Positions 9,126 through 16,737 of a stretch of DNA of 32,458 nucleotides are shown piece by piece; within the stretch, counting starts at the first letter, position 1; every line of letters starts with the position of its first letter. The translations under genes were made by a program, and so were the position numbers. The notes under the pieces are model-generated. The model made no database searches. It was given only the letters and a program-made list of their open reading frames with translations, and was not told the origin of the DNA. The stretch is from assembly GCA_003650305.1 (NCBI GenBank), contig QMOV01000015.1:1-32458 (forward strand), given 5' to 3'. Source of the stretch: Bacteroidota bacterium. GTDB lineage: Bacteria > Bacteroidota > Bacteroidia > Flavobacteriales > Flavobacteriaceae.

Positions 9126-9150
9126 GTTTTCACTGCTTTACAGTGAAAAC
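9126..9150 (-). terminator. Perfect hairpin between ychF and parE
   Basis: GTTTTCACTG and CAGTGAAAAC form a perfect 10-bp stem around a 5-base loop. On the minus strand it is followed by CATTGTTAATT, which is only moderately T-rich. Its place 80 bases after the ychF stop and 80 bases before the parE start fits a terminator for ychF or an operator for parE. Confidence 0.4.
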
Positions 9151-9230
9151 ACAAATTACAAAATCAAAATTCCAAATCCCAAAGGTTATCACTATTTTGG
9201 AATTTTTTTAAAATTTTAAGCCTTGGGCTT

Positions 9231-10325
9231 TTAGAGATTAAACAAAAAATGCATTACATCGCCATCTTTAACTATATAGTTTTTTCCTTCAACGCGCATT
9301 TTACCAGCTTCTTTTACTTTAGATTCACTTCCAAAATACACATAGTCATTGTAACTAATCACTTCTGCTCTAATAAAACCTTTCTCGAAATCGGTGTGTA
9401 TAACTCCAGCCGATTGTGGAGCAGTTACTCCAATATCTATAGTCCAAGCTCTAACCTCTTTTTCTCCTGCTGTAAAATAGGTTTGCTGATTTAATAACTT
9501 ATAAGCCAAACGAATAAGCTTAGAAGAACCAGATTCTTTTAGTCCTACATCTTCTAAAAATAGTTGACGTTCTTCGTAATCTTCCAGCTCATTTATATCT
9601 GCTTCTGTGCCAACAGCCAACACTAAAACTTTAGCATTTTCGTCTTTAACTGCTTCTTTTACTTGTTCAACATAAACATTTCCAGAAACTGCTGAACCCT
9701 CATCTACATTGCACACGTACATTACTGGTTTATCTGTAATAAATTGTGTTGGTTTAATATAAGCAATATAGTCTTCTTCTTTAAAATCTAAAGCTCTTAC
9801 CGAAATCCCAGCTTCTAATCCTTCTTTAATTCTCACTAAAACAGCTTCCTCTTTTTGTGCTTCTTTATTTCCTGTCCTTGCAGCACGCTTCACTTTATCG
9901 AGTTTCTTCTCTACAGTTTCAAGGTCTTTAAGCTGTAATTCCATATCGATTGTTTCCTTATCACGAACTGGATCGATACTTCCATCAACATGCACTACGT
10001 TATCATTATCAAAACAACGCAACACATGAAGGATTGCATCTGTTTCTCTAATATTTGCTAAAAATTTATTTCCTAAGCCTTCGCCTTTACTTGCACCTTT
10101 TACTAATCCAGCAATATCTACAATCTCGACAGTAGCAGGTAATACACGCTCTGGTTTTACCAATTCTTCCAGTTTTTCAAGTCTAGTATCTGGAACATTT
10201 ACTACTCCAATATTTGGTTCTATAGTACAAAACGGAAAGTTTGCACTTTGTGCTTTGGCATTAGATAAACAATTAAATAAAGTTGATTTCCCTACATTTG
10301 GTAATCCTACAATTCCTGCTTTCAT
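9231..10325 (-). CDS. ychF: YchF family ATPase (Obg-related)
   Basis: A universally conserved P-loop NTPase that binds ribosomes and prefers ATP; in other bacteria it is tied to stress responses and translation. At 364 residues it is the usual length. The G1 loop is GLPNVGKST (7-15), DIAGLVKGASKGEGLGNKFL contains the switch region (G3), and the G4 motif is NVDE rather than NKxD, the change that gives YchF its ATP preference. A coiled-coil region follows in the middle, and the C-terminal TGS domain is seen from YFTAGEKEVRAW onward. It has a long leader containing degenerate repeat DNA and is the first gene of the minus-strand run toward parE/parC. Confidence 0.96.
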   Translation of the reverse strand: MKAGIVGLPNVGKSTLFNCLSNAKAQSANFPFCTIEPNIGVVNVPDTRLEKLEELVKPERVLPATVEIVDIAGLVKGASKGEGLGNKFLANIRETDAILHVLRCFDNDNVVHVDGSIDPVRDKETIDMELQLKDLETVEKKLDKVKRAARTGNKEAQKEEAVLVRIKEGLEAGISVRALDFKEEDYIAYIKPTQFITDKPVMYVCNVDEGSAVSGNVYVEQVKEAVKDENAKVLVLAVGTEADINELEDYEERQLFLEDVGLKESGSSKLIRLAYKLLNQQTYFTAGEKEVRAWTIDIGVTAPQSAGVIHTDFEKGFIRAEVISYNDYVYFGSESKVKEAGKMRVEGKNYIVKDGDVMHFLFNL

Positions 10326-10351
10326 GTATTAAATTTATTTTATCATTTCCG

Positions 10352-10393
10352 CGAATCCCATCCCATAATTATCGGGAACTATCGGGAGGGAAT
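10352..10393. repeat. Decayed palindromic repeat in the ychF leader
   Basis: This stretch contains two copies of ATCGGGA together with partial complementary arms (CCCATCCC and ATCGGGAACTATCGGGA). It looks like a degenerate, partly duplicated relative of the palindrome at 4400-4417. It lies between the ychF start and its candidate promoter, so it would be transcribed as part of the 5' leader. Confidence 0.5.
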
Positions 10394-10411
10394 CTTATAT
10401 TTTTGCGAGTG

Positions 10412-10419
10412 CAAATGTA
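10412..10419 (-). promoter_or_regulatory. Candidate -7 element for ychF
   Basis: The minus strand reads TACATTTG, an exact TAnnTTTG match. It would give a leader of roughly 80 bases containing the decayed palindromic repeat. No -33 TTG is seen at normal spacing. Confidence 0.4.
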
Positions 10420-10620
10420 AGTAATTTGAAATTTATAATAATAAGGGTTTTAAAAATTGTTTATGAATTTTTTGAGAGTCGCTTATCTTGCTCTTATAAG
10501 GTTTGTTAAGTGTCTTTGCAACTTATTTTCCAAAAGATTAGTGACAAAATTGTTCAACTGTTAGGATTATCTAATAGGAAAATCAGAAGCAATGGATAAC
10601 CCTTAAATAAGCTGTAGTTT
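10420..10620. other. Gene-free stretch beside the frameshifted gene
   Basis: No open frame, RNA gene or clear hairpin is recognised here. Its base composition is slightly less AT-rich than the flanking spacers and it borders the accessory-looking HEPN-like gene. It may be the remnant of an insertion, but no direct repeats marking its ends were found by eye. Confidence 0.3.
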
Positions 10621-11218
10621 TTATATCAGTAAGTGTTTATCATAATAATCCGCTTGAAAACGAATAAAATTTGTTCTTGATTTAAGAAGTCTTGTGATGT
10701 CTTGAAACTCTAATTCACGATTTAACTTTTCTTTCAAAGGCTCAGATAAGACTAATTTGAAATAATAATTAACACAAATAAATAACGCTGAAATGGACTT
10801 TACTGTATTATCCAAATTAGCTTGATAATAGAACTCGTTCCTCTTATGTTTTACATTATTATGGTTTTTCCACCATTCAAGATTTGACTTTTTATTCAAT
10901 TCCTCCCAAGGTTCAATTGAAAAACTAAATCCAATATTAATTTTTTTCGTTTATTAATTCTGGTAAGTAATTAATTATTACTTTTCGATACTCATTAATT
11001 TTTGTTGGCTTTAATTTTTTATCTAAAATATTATATATTTCTTTTAAAATTACATCAATTTCAGAGCAACTAGATAGAAGTAAATGGGTAAGTTCAATAG
11101 AATGAGTATTTAAATTATCTTCTGTAAATTCTATATATCTCGAGACTTTTTTTAAATCTTCTTCTAAAGCACAGAAATAATTCCAATATATCATTGAAAA
11201 ATCATAATCTTCACTCAT
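10621..11218 (-). pseudogene. HEPN-like protein gene split by a one-base frameshift
   Basis: Two adjacent frames (11218-10937 and about 10945-10621) read as one protein of about 198 residues if a single A is removed from the A7 tract at 10941-10947. The first part is rich in helices (MIYWNYFCALEEDLKKVSRY, then LLLSSCSEIDVILKEIYNIL). The second, read through the slip, has INIGFSFSIEPWEELN and then EWWKNHNNVKHKRNEF followed by ANLDNTVKSISALF. The WW..HN.VKH.R and AN..N...A...ALF pattern resembles HEPN-type helical proteins, a fold found in RNases and in abortive-infection systems; this assignment comes from pattern memory. The split may be real decay, phase variation at the A7 tract, or a homopolymer sequencing error. 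Without the fix, the halves are 93 residues and a leaderless fragment starting at TTG. Confidence 0.65.
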
Positions 11219-11339
11219 TATTAATCATGGTAAATGGTTAAAATATCTTTAGTTTAATAATGAATAAATTCAGTACATAGGCTAAGTTAGTTTTTTCTTA
11301 TTAAAAATTCAAAGACCTTTTAAGATTAAGAGTATTTAT

Positions 11340-11783
<444 letters not shown>

Positions 11784-11953
11784 TTATAATATTGCGCATA
11801 AATAAATTGAATTATTTTTTGATGAGATAAGACAAAAATATAAGCATAGCAATAGTTACGGTTATATTTTTTAACGAAATATCAGCGAAAAACAAACGGT
11901 TTATATGTGTCATTTTATGGTTAAATTGGCATAGAACTGTTATACAAATTATA

Positions 11954-13021
11954 ATGAATAACAATAAGCGCATAATAAAAGCTCTCGTTGAATTAGGAAA
12001 ATTTTTAAGTCAGTTTTCATTAAAAGGTATTCAGCAAAAGGATAATGTTTTAAACAACGACCTGTTTTTTGAAGGTTTTAAACATCAAATAAAACTAGCT
12101 CAAGAGCATAATGGTTGGTTTACACATGAGAATATTTTATTTGCTTTAGAAGGATGGTCTAATTTGCTTACTGACAGTAATCTTAACCAATGGTTAGACA
12201 ACTATAACTTTAATAGTATTGAACCCAGAAAAGTAGCTATTATTATGGCTGGAAATATTCCTTTAGTTGGTTTCCATGATTTTATTAGTGTACTTGTTTC
12301 TGGACACAACGTTTTAGCTAAGCAATCTTCAAACGACAAACATCTTTTACCATTTATAGCAAAATATTTAGAGTACGCTGATTCAGAATTAAAAGGTAAG
12401 ATCGAATTTACAGAAGGTAAGTTAACAGATTTTGATACAGTAATTGCTACTGGAAGTAATAACACAGCTAGATATTTCGAATACTATTTTAAAGATAAAC
12501 CTTCAATTATAAGAAAGAATAGAAATTCAGTTGCAGTTTTAACTGGGAATGAAACCGAAGAGCAACTTAAAGCACTTTCAGAAGATATTTTTAGATACTA
12601 TGGTTTGGGTTGTCGCAATGTTTCCAAATTATTTGTTCCAAAAGATTATAATTTTGAGAAATTTTTTAAAGCGATGTACGATTGGCATCCTATAATTAAT
12701 CAGACAAAATATGCTAATAACTACGATTATAATAAGGCTGTTTATTTAATGAGTGCGTTTGATATGATAGAAAATGGTTTTTTAATGCTAAAGGAAGATG
12801 AGAATTATGCTTCGCCTATTGCAACCATTTTCTATGAGAACTATGATTCTATTGAACAAATTATAAACAAACTTGAAGCTGATAAAGAACATATACAGTG
12901 TATAGTTTCCAACGGATTTATAGATAACGAAATAAAATTTGGAGGAACACAAAAACCGCAATTATGGGATTATGCAGATGGTGTAGATACGATTGCATTT
13001 TTATTAAAAAATACTACTTAA
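11954..13021 (+). CDS. Acyl-CoA reductase (LuxC family)
   Basis: A NAD(P)H-dependent reductase of the LuxC/aldehyde-dehydrogenase superfamily, 355 residues. Visible family features are AIIMAGNIPLVGFHDF (95-110), ATGSNNTARYFEYYF (165-179) and RYYGLGCRNVSKLFVP, whose C220 is the likely catalytic thiol that forms the acyl-enzyme. There is no neighbouring LuxE-type acyl-protein synthetase or LuxD-type thioesterase, so this is not a bioluminescence operon. The protein is shorter than classical LuxC (about 480 residues), as is usual in Bacteroidota. It is 66 bases upstream of serC on the same strand. The natural substrate is unknown; acyl-CoA or acyl-phosphate reduction is inferred from the family. 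Confidence 0.88.
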   Translation: MNNNKRIIKALVELGKFLSQFSLKGIQQKDNVLNNDLFFEGFKHQIKLAQEHNGWFTHENILFALEGWSNLLTDSNLNQWLDNYNFNSIEPRKVAIIMAGNIPLVGFHDFISVLVSGHNVLAKQSSNDKHLLPFIAKYLEYADSELKGKIEFTEGKLTDFDTVIATGSNNTARYFEYYFKDKPSIIRKNRNSVAVLTGNETEEQLKALSEDIFRYYGLGCRNVSKLFVPKDYNFEKFFKAMYDWHPIINQTKYANNYDYNKAVYLMSAFDMIENGFLMLKEDENYASPIATIFYENYDSIEQIINKLEADKEHIQCIVSNGFIDNEIKFGGTQKPQLWDYADGVDTIAFLLKNTT

Positions 13022-13060
13022 AATTATCATTTTTATAACAATTAATTTATCATTAATTAG

Positions 13061-13068
13061 CACCTTTG
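13061..13068 (+). promoter_or_regulatory. Candidate -7 element for serC
   Basis: CACCTTTG matches seven of eight consensus positions of TAnnTTTG and lies 19 bases before the serC ATG. It suggests that serC has its own promoter in addition to any read-through from the acyl-CoA reductase gene. Confidence 0.35.
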
Positions 13069-13087
13069 CAAGAGTAAAAAAAATAAA

Positions 13088-14152
13088 ATGAAGAAACATA
13101 ATTTTAGTGCAGGACCAAGCATATTACCACAGGAAGTATTGCAAAAAGCTTCAGAAGCTGTGCTTAACTTTAACAATGACAACTTGTCCTTATTAGAAAT
13201 TTCTCATCGAAGTAAAGCATTTGTAGATGTGATGGAACATGCAAGAGCTTTAGTTTTAGAGTTACTTAATCTAGAAGGAAAAGGTTATAAAGTACTGTTT
13301 TTACAAGGTGGAGCAAGCACACAATTTGTAATGGTTGCTTTAAATTTATTAGAAAAAAGAGCAGGTTATTTAAACACAGGTTCTTGGAGTGATAAAGCGA
13401 TTAAAGAAGCTAAAATTTATGATGATATTTACGAAGTGGCTTCGTCTAAAAATGCCAATTACAATTATATTCCAAAAGGATACGATATTCCTACAGACTA
13501 CGATTATTTTCATTGTACATCAAACAATACAATTTTCGGAACACAGATAAAAGAGTTTCCAAAATGCTCAATTCCATTAGTATGCGATATGAGTAGTGAT
13601 ATATTTTCACGCCAATTAGATTTTACCAAATTCGATTTAATTTATGCAGGAGCTCAAAAAAATATGGGACCAGCTGGTACGACTCTAGTGGTTATAAAAG
13701 AAGATATATTAGGCAAAGTTTCTCGAAAAATTCCATCTATGATGGATTATAAAATTCAAATAAGTAAGAGTAGTATGTTTAATACACCACCTGTTTTTGC
13801 AGTTTATGTTTCTATGTTAACGCTGGAATGGTTAAAAAAACTTGGTGGCATAGATGCTATTGAAAAAGAAAACGATAAGAAAGCAAGATTAATGTATTCC
13901 GAAATAGATTTGAATCCATTGTTTAAAGGATACGCTTCAAAAGGAGATCGCTCTTTCATGAATGCTACTTTTATTTTAGTAAATGACGATTTGAAAGAAA
14001 CTTTTGACACGATGTGTAGAGAAGGTGGAATAAGTGGATTAAATGGACACAGAAGCGTTGGAGGTTACAGAGCATCAATGTATAATGCTTTACCGCTTGA
14101 AAGTGTACAGGTACTAGTAGAAATTATGAGTGAACTGGAAACTAAAGCTTAA
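13088..14152 (+). CDS. serC: Phosphoserine aminotransferase (SerC)
   Basis: A PLP-dependent enzyme converting 3-phosphohydroxypyruvate and glutamate to phosphoserine and 2-oxoglutarate; the family also acts in pyridoxal phosphate synthesis. At 354 residues it is full length. The N-terminal NFSAGPSILPQEVL (5-18), the phosphate-binding LQGGASTQF (72-80), the CDMSSDIFSR stretch (166-175) and the PLP lysine K191 in AGAQKNMGPAG are all intact, as is the C-terminal GHRSVGGYRASMYNALP. It precedes serA by 127 bases, and the two catalyse consecutive steps. No serB is seen in the window, so phosphoserine phosphatase must be encoded elsewhere or supplied by another enzyme. Confidence 0.96.
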   Translation: MKKHNFSAGPSILPQEVLQKASEAVLNFNNDNLSLLEISHRSKAFVDVMEHARALVLELLNLEGKGYKVLFLQGGASTQFVMVALNLLEKRAGYLNTGSWSDKAIKEAKIYDDIYEVASSKNANYNYIPKGYDIPTDYDYFHCTSNNTIFGTQIKEFPKCSIPLVCDMSSDIFSRQLDFTKFDLIYAGAQKNMGPAGTTLVVIKEDILGKVSRKIPSMMDYKIQISKSSMFNTPPVFAVYVSMLTLEWLKKLGGIDAIEKENDKKARLMYSEIDLNPLFKGYASKGDRSFMNATFILVNDDLKETFDTMCREGGISGLNGHRSVGGYRASMYNALPLESVQVLVEIMSELETKA

Positions 14153-14240
14153 AAAAGTTAAAGTATTCAGTCGCAGTTTGCAGTTGTTTACTCTTAAAAA
14201 ATAATTATGAATATGTTAGGTTTAAAGTCTTAAGTTGCAA

Positions 14241-14275
14241 AACTTTTAACTTTTAACTTTTAACTTTTAACTTTT
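14241..14275 (+). repeat. Tandem heptamer repeat (AACTTTT x5) before serA
   Basis: Five exact tandem copies of AACTTTT occupy 35 bases and end 4 bases before the serA ATG. The repeat therefore spans where a leader or ribosome-binding region should be. A tract like this can gain or lose units by slippage. No canonical ribosome-binding site is present. Confidence 0.85.
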
Positions 14276-14279
14276 AATA

Positions 14280-15233
14280 ATGAAAGTATTAGCAAACGAT
14301 GGCGTTTCACAAAGTGGAATAGATGCTTTAGAAAAAGCAGGATTTGAAGTCAGTACAACTACAGTTGCTCAAGAGCAGTTAGAAAACTATATAAACGAAA
14401 ACCAAATTAGCGTTCTTTTAGTGAGAAGTGCAACTACAGTAAGGCAAGATTTAATTGATGCTTGTCCAAACCTAAAAATTATTGGACGTGGTGGTGTTGG
14501 TATGGATAATATAGATGTAGAATATGCACGCAAAAAAGGTTTAGATGTTATAAATACTCCTGCAGCATCTTCAAGTTCGGTAGCCGAATTGGTTTTTGCA
14601 CATTTGTATGGAGGAGTACGTTATTTATACGACTCTAACAGAAATATGCCTTTAGATGGAGACACTAAATTTAAAGCACTTAAAAAAAATTATGCAAAAG
14701 GTAGCGAATTAAGAGGAAAAACACTTGGTATTATTGGTTTTGGACGTATTGGTCAGGAAGTTGCTAAAATTGGATTAGGCGTTGGAATGAAAGTTATAGC
14801 AAGTGATCTGTATGTTCCCAAGGCTACTATAAAAGTTGATTTCTTCGATGGACAATTTATAAATATAGATATTGAAACTGAATCTATAGAGAGCATCTTG
14901 AAGCAGTCCGATTTTATTTCACTGCATGTTCCAGCACAAAAAGATTATGTAATTGGTAAAGACCAAATCAATAAAATGAAAGATGGTGTAGGACTTATAA
15001 ATGCAGCTCGTGGTGGAGTTATTGACGAAGCTGCTCTTATTAATGCATTAGAAAGTGGTAAAATTGCCTTTGCTGGTTTAGATACTTTTGAAAACGAGCC
15101 TACTCCAGCCATACAAGTATTAATGAATGGAAGATTATCTCTTACACCACATATTGGAGCTGCAACTAATGAAGCTCAAGACAGGATAGGAACAGAATTA
15201 GCTGCTCAAATTATTGGCATCTTAAAATCTTAA
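14280..15233 (+). CDS. serA: D-3-phosphoglycerate dehydrogenase, short form
   Basis: Oxidises 3-phosphoglycerate to 3-phosphohydroxypyruvate with NAD+, the first step of serine synthesis. The NAD-binding motif is GFGRIG (153-158). The catalytic residues are R244 (NAARGG), E273 (FENEP) and H291 (TPHIGAATNEAQ), with the same R-to-E spacing as the E. coli enzyme. The protein has only 317 residues and stops right after the catalytic domain, so the C-terminal ACT domain used for feedback inhibition by serine in many SerA proteins is absent. Another D-2-hydroxyacid substrate is possible, but the serC neighbour strongly supports phosphoglycerate. The start codon follows a tandem heptamer tract. Confidence 0.92.
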   Translation: MKVLANDGVSQSGIDALEKAGFEVSTTTVAQEQLENYINENQISVLLVRSATTVRQDLIDACPNLKIIGRGGVGMDNIDVEYARKKGLDVINTPAASSSSVAELVFAHLYGGVRYLYDSNRNMPLDGDTKFKALKKNYAKGSELRGKTLGIIGFGRIGQEVAKIGLGVGMKVIASDLYVPKATIKVDFFDGQFINIDIETESIESILKQSDFISLHVPAQKDYVIGKDQINKMKDGVGLINAARGGVIDEAALINALESGKIAFAGLDTFENEPTPAIQVLMNGRLSLTPHIGAATNEAQDRIGTELAAQIIGILKS

Positions 15234-15260
15234 ATAAGTAAGTTTTCTAAATAATAGATA

Positions 15261-15288
15261 AAAGCCTTAACACAATGTGTAGGGTTTT
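15261..15288 (+). terminator. Terminator hairpin after serA
   Basis: AAAGCCTTAACAC pairs with GTGTAGGGTTTT around an AAT loop, with one bulged A and two G-T pairs. The 3' arm ends in four T residues and the hairpin sits 28 bases after the serA stop codon. It fits a rho-independent terminator closing the serC-serA unit. Confidence 0.55.
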
Positions 15289-15365
15289 ACTTTATGTTAA
15301 AAGATTAGTTTTCAATGTGTTTATAAAGCAAATTTTGTATTTTTAGATAAAAGAAAAATTATCTA

Positions 15366-15797
15366 ATGAAAAATGTATTTCTTATACTATTAGTATGTTT
15401 TGGTATTTATTCTTGTAAAACCACTAATAAAGCAGTATCCTCTGTTTCCGAAGCAAATACAACTGCACAAGACACTGTTCGTATTGCTAATGATGAAATA
15501 GAATACGAAATTATTATTATCGAGCCAGGATTTAATTTCTGGTTTGAGAGCAGAGCTAAACCTGAAGGGTACTATTCTCAAACATTTTTAGAAAATAGAA
15601 ACAGAATATATGTAACAGAATGGAATAATAGAGTTTTAAATCCGAGTAGATATAATCCTAATCTTTACGAAATTCAAATTGATTATGAGTCACATATAGA
15701 TTATGGTTACGAGGTAAATTATAAATTGTACAATTATTTTATCTATTTTCAAATTCATTATAAACAAAGATTAGCAGCTTTTGTTCCCAGAATTTAG
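15366..15797 (+). CDS. DUF6146-like lipoprotein
   Basis: A 143-residue predicted lipoprotein. The signal peptide ends in the lipobox IYSC (C17). The mature protein has a charged linker followed by a domain containing EYEIIIIEPGFNFWF, YYSQTFLENRNR, YVTEWNNRVLNP and IDYESHIDYGYEVNYKLYNYFIYF, the pattern I associate with DUF6146 of Flavobacteriaceae. Its function is unknown. The gene is upstream of the membrane protein at 15837, 39 bases away, with a -7-like element between them. AAATTTTG at 15330-15337 (seven of eight consensus positions) may be its own promoter element. Confidence 0.75.
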   Translation: MKNVFLILLVCFGIYSCKTTNKAVSSVSEANTTAQDTVRIANDEIEYEIIIIEPGFNFWFESRAKPEGYYSQTFLENRNRIYVTEWNNRVLNPSRYNPNLYEIQIDYESHIDYGYEVNYKLYNYFIYFQIHYKQRLAAFVPRI

Positions 15798-15808
15798 TTT
15801 TCATTTTA

Positions 15809-15816
15809 TATTTTTG
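15809..15816 (+). promoter_or_regulatory. Candidate -7 element for the DUF6787-like gene
   Basis: TATTTTTG is an exact TAnnTTTG match 20 bases before the GTG start at 15837. The nearest TTG (15781-15783) is 25 bases upstream, longer than usual. Confidence 0.4.
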
Positions 15817-15836
15817 CAATCAAATAAATTTTTAGA

Positions 15837-16343
15837 GTGAAAAAGTTTAAACAGCGTTGGGAAATAACACAAAATTGGCAGCTTATCTATCCTATTGTTG
15901 GTGTTATTGCTTTAGCATATTCTGTATATAAATTAGTGCTTCTTTTTTCCTTTGACAATATTGAGATTACAATTTTATTGTCTTGTATTCTGTTCTTCAT
16001 TTTATTGAAGTTGACATTGACTTTATTTAAATTTCTTGAAAAACGATGGAAAGTAGATTACAAATGGAGAGTTGTTAGAATATTTTTAGTTTTTGCTGTA
16101 ACTGGTACAACATCTGTAATTATTACCAACCCAATATCTAATGCAATAGGTTTAGTAAAAGTTAATTTCGCTGATGTATTTTTGGGCAACGCCATATATT
16201 ATGTTCTAAAACTCCTATTGACTTTACCTTTCTACAAGATATTATTAGTTGGGTTTGGTTGGCTGTTTGGTGAGTTTAGTTTCTTCCTTAATTTTGCAAA
16301 GAAGATGCTTTACAGACTTGGTTTTAAACGATTTTTTAATTAA
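15837..16343 (+). CDS. DUF6787-like membrane protein
   Basis: A 168-residue integral membrane protein with about four predicted membrane segments (around 17-36, 41-64, 79-100 and 115-145). It begins KKFKQRWEITQNWQ and has the same KRWKVDYKWR style of repeat before its second pair of helices, suggesting an internal duplication of a two-helix unit. The C-terminal ITNPISNAIG and YYVLKLLLTLPFYKILLVGFGWLFGEFSFF resemble DUF6787. The start codon is GTG at 15837; there is no in-frame ATG before the conserved beginning. Its stop codon overlaps the next start (TAATG), so translation of the two is probably coupled. Function unknown. Confidence 0.72.
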   Translation: MKKFKQRWEITQNWQLIYPIVGVIALAYSVYKLVLLFSFDNIEITILLSCILFFILLKLTLTLFKFLEKRWKVDYKWRVVRIFLVFAVTGTTSVIITNPISNAIGLVKVNFADVFLGNAIYYVLKLLLTLPFYKILLVGFGWLFGEFSFFLNFAKKMLYRLGFKRFFN

Positions 16344-16678
16344 TGAACAACACTTTTAAAGAACATATTATTTACAAATTTTGCATTGTCGTTTTGGCTA
16401 CAGCTTTGCTTACGCCATCTTTTGTAAAGTTTTCTCATGTTTTCGAGGAACATATTTATGAGGTTTGTAATAATCCGCAGAAAACACATTTTCATGAAAT
16501 TGATTTAGATTGCGAATTCTATAAGTTTAAACTAAATAAGAAATTCGTCTTTGCATCTATTGAGTTTCAATTCTTGAATGTAGTAGAGAATTACAAATCA
16601 AATAGTTCACAATATCAATTTTTAAGTGATTATCAATTCTTACAGTTTTCGCTTCGTGGACCTCCACAATTAATTTAA
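16343..16678 (+). CDS. Small exported His/Cys protein before the TonB receptor
   Basis: I do not recognise a named family. The 111-residue protein has an N-terminal hydrophobic segment (about 8-27) that could be a signal peptide or a membrane anchor. It then has a cluster of possible metal ligands: H32, H37, C42, H49, H51 and C57, in SHVFEEHIYEVCNN and THFHEIDLDCEF. The rest (SIEFQFLNVVENY, YQFLSDYQFLQFSLRGPP) ends in the LRGPP tail that I recall in small proteins preceding TonB-dependent receptors in Flavobacteriaceae. It overlaps the upstream gene by one base and lies 59 bases before the receptor. A role in metal handling with that receptor is inference only. Confidence 0.65.
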   Translation: MNNTFKEHIIYKFCIVVLATALLTPSFVKFSHVFEEHIYEVCNNPQKTHFHEIDLDCEFYKFKLNKKFVFASIEFQFLNVVENYKSNSSQYQFLSDYQFLQFSLRGPPQLI

Positions 16679-16737
16679 CATTAGTAAAATTGGGAATGTA
16701 TTTCCTAAAATAGTATAGTTAAATTTATTATAAACAC

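Noticed and set aside
10420-10620. Insertion boundary or attachment site beside the HEPN-like gene
   Set aside because: No direct or inverted repeats marking ends, and no integrase or tRNA gene nearby.
10621-10899. The 92-residue fragment as an independent gene
   Set aside because: It starts at a TTG inside a frame that continues upstream to the A7 slip, so it is the second part of one broken gene.
11954-13021. Bioluminescence (lux) operon because of a LuxC-like gene
   Set aside because: No luxA, luxB, luxD or luxE homologue is near, and the reductase is the short Bacteroidota type.
14241-14275. Possible CRISPR or other array
   Set aside because: The unit is only 7 bases with no spacers, so it is a simple tandem repeat.
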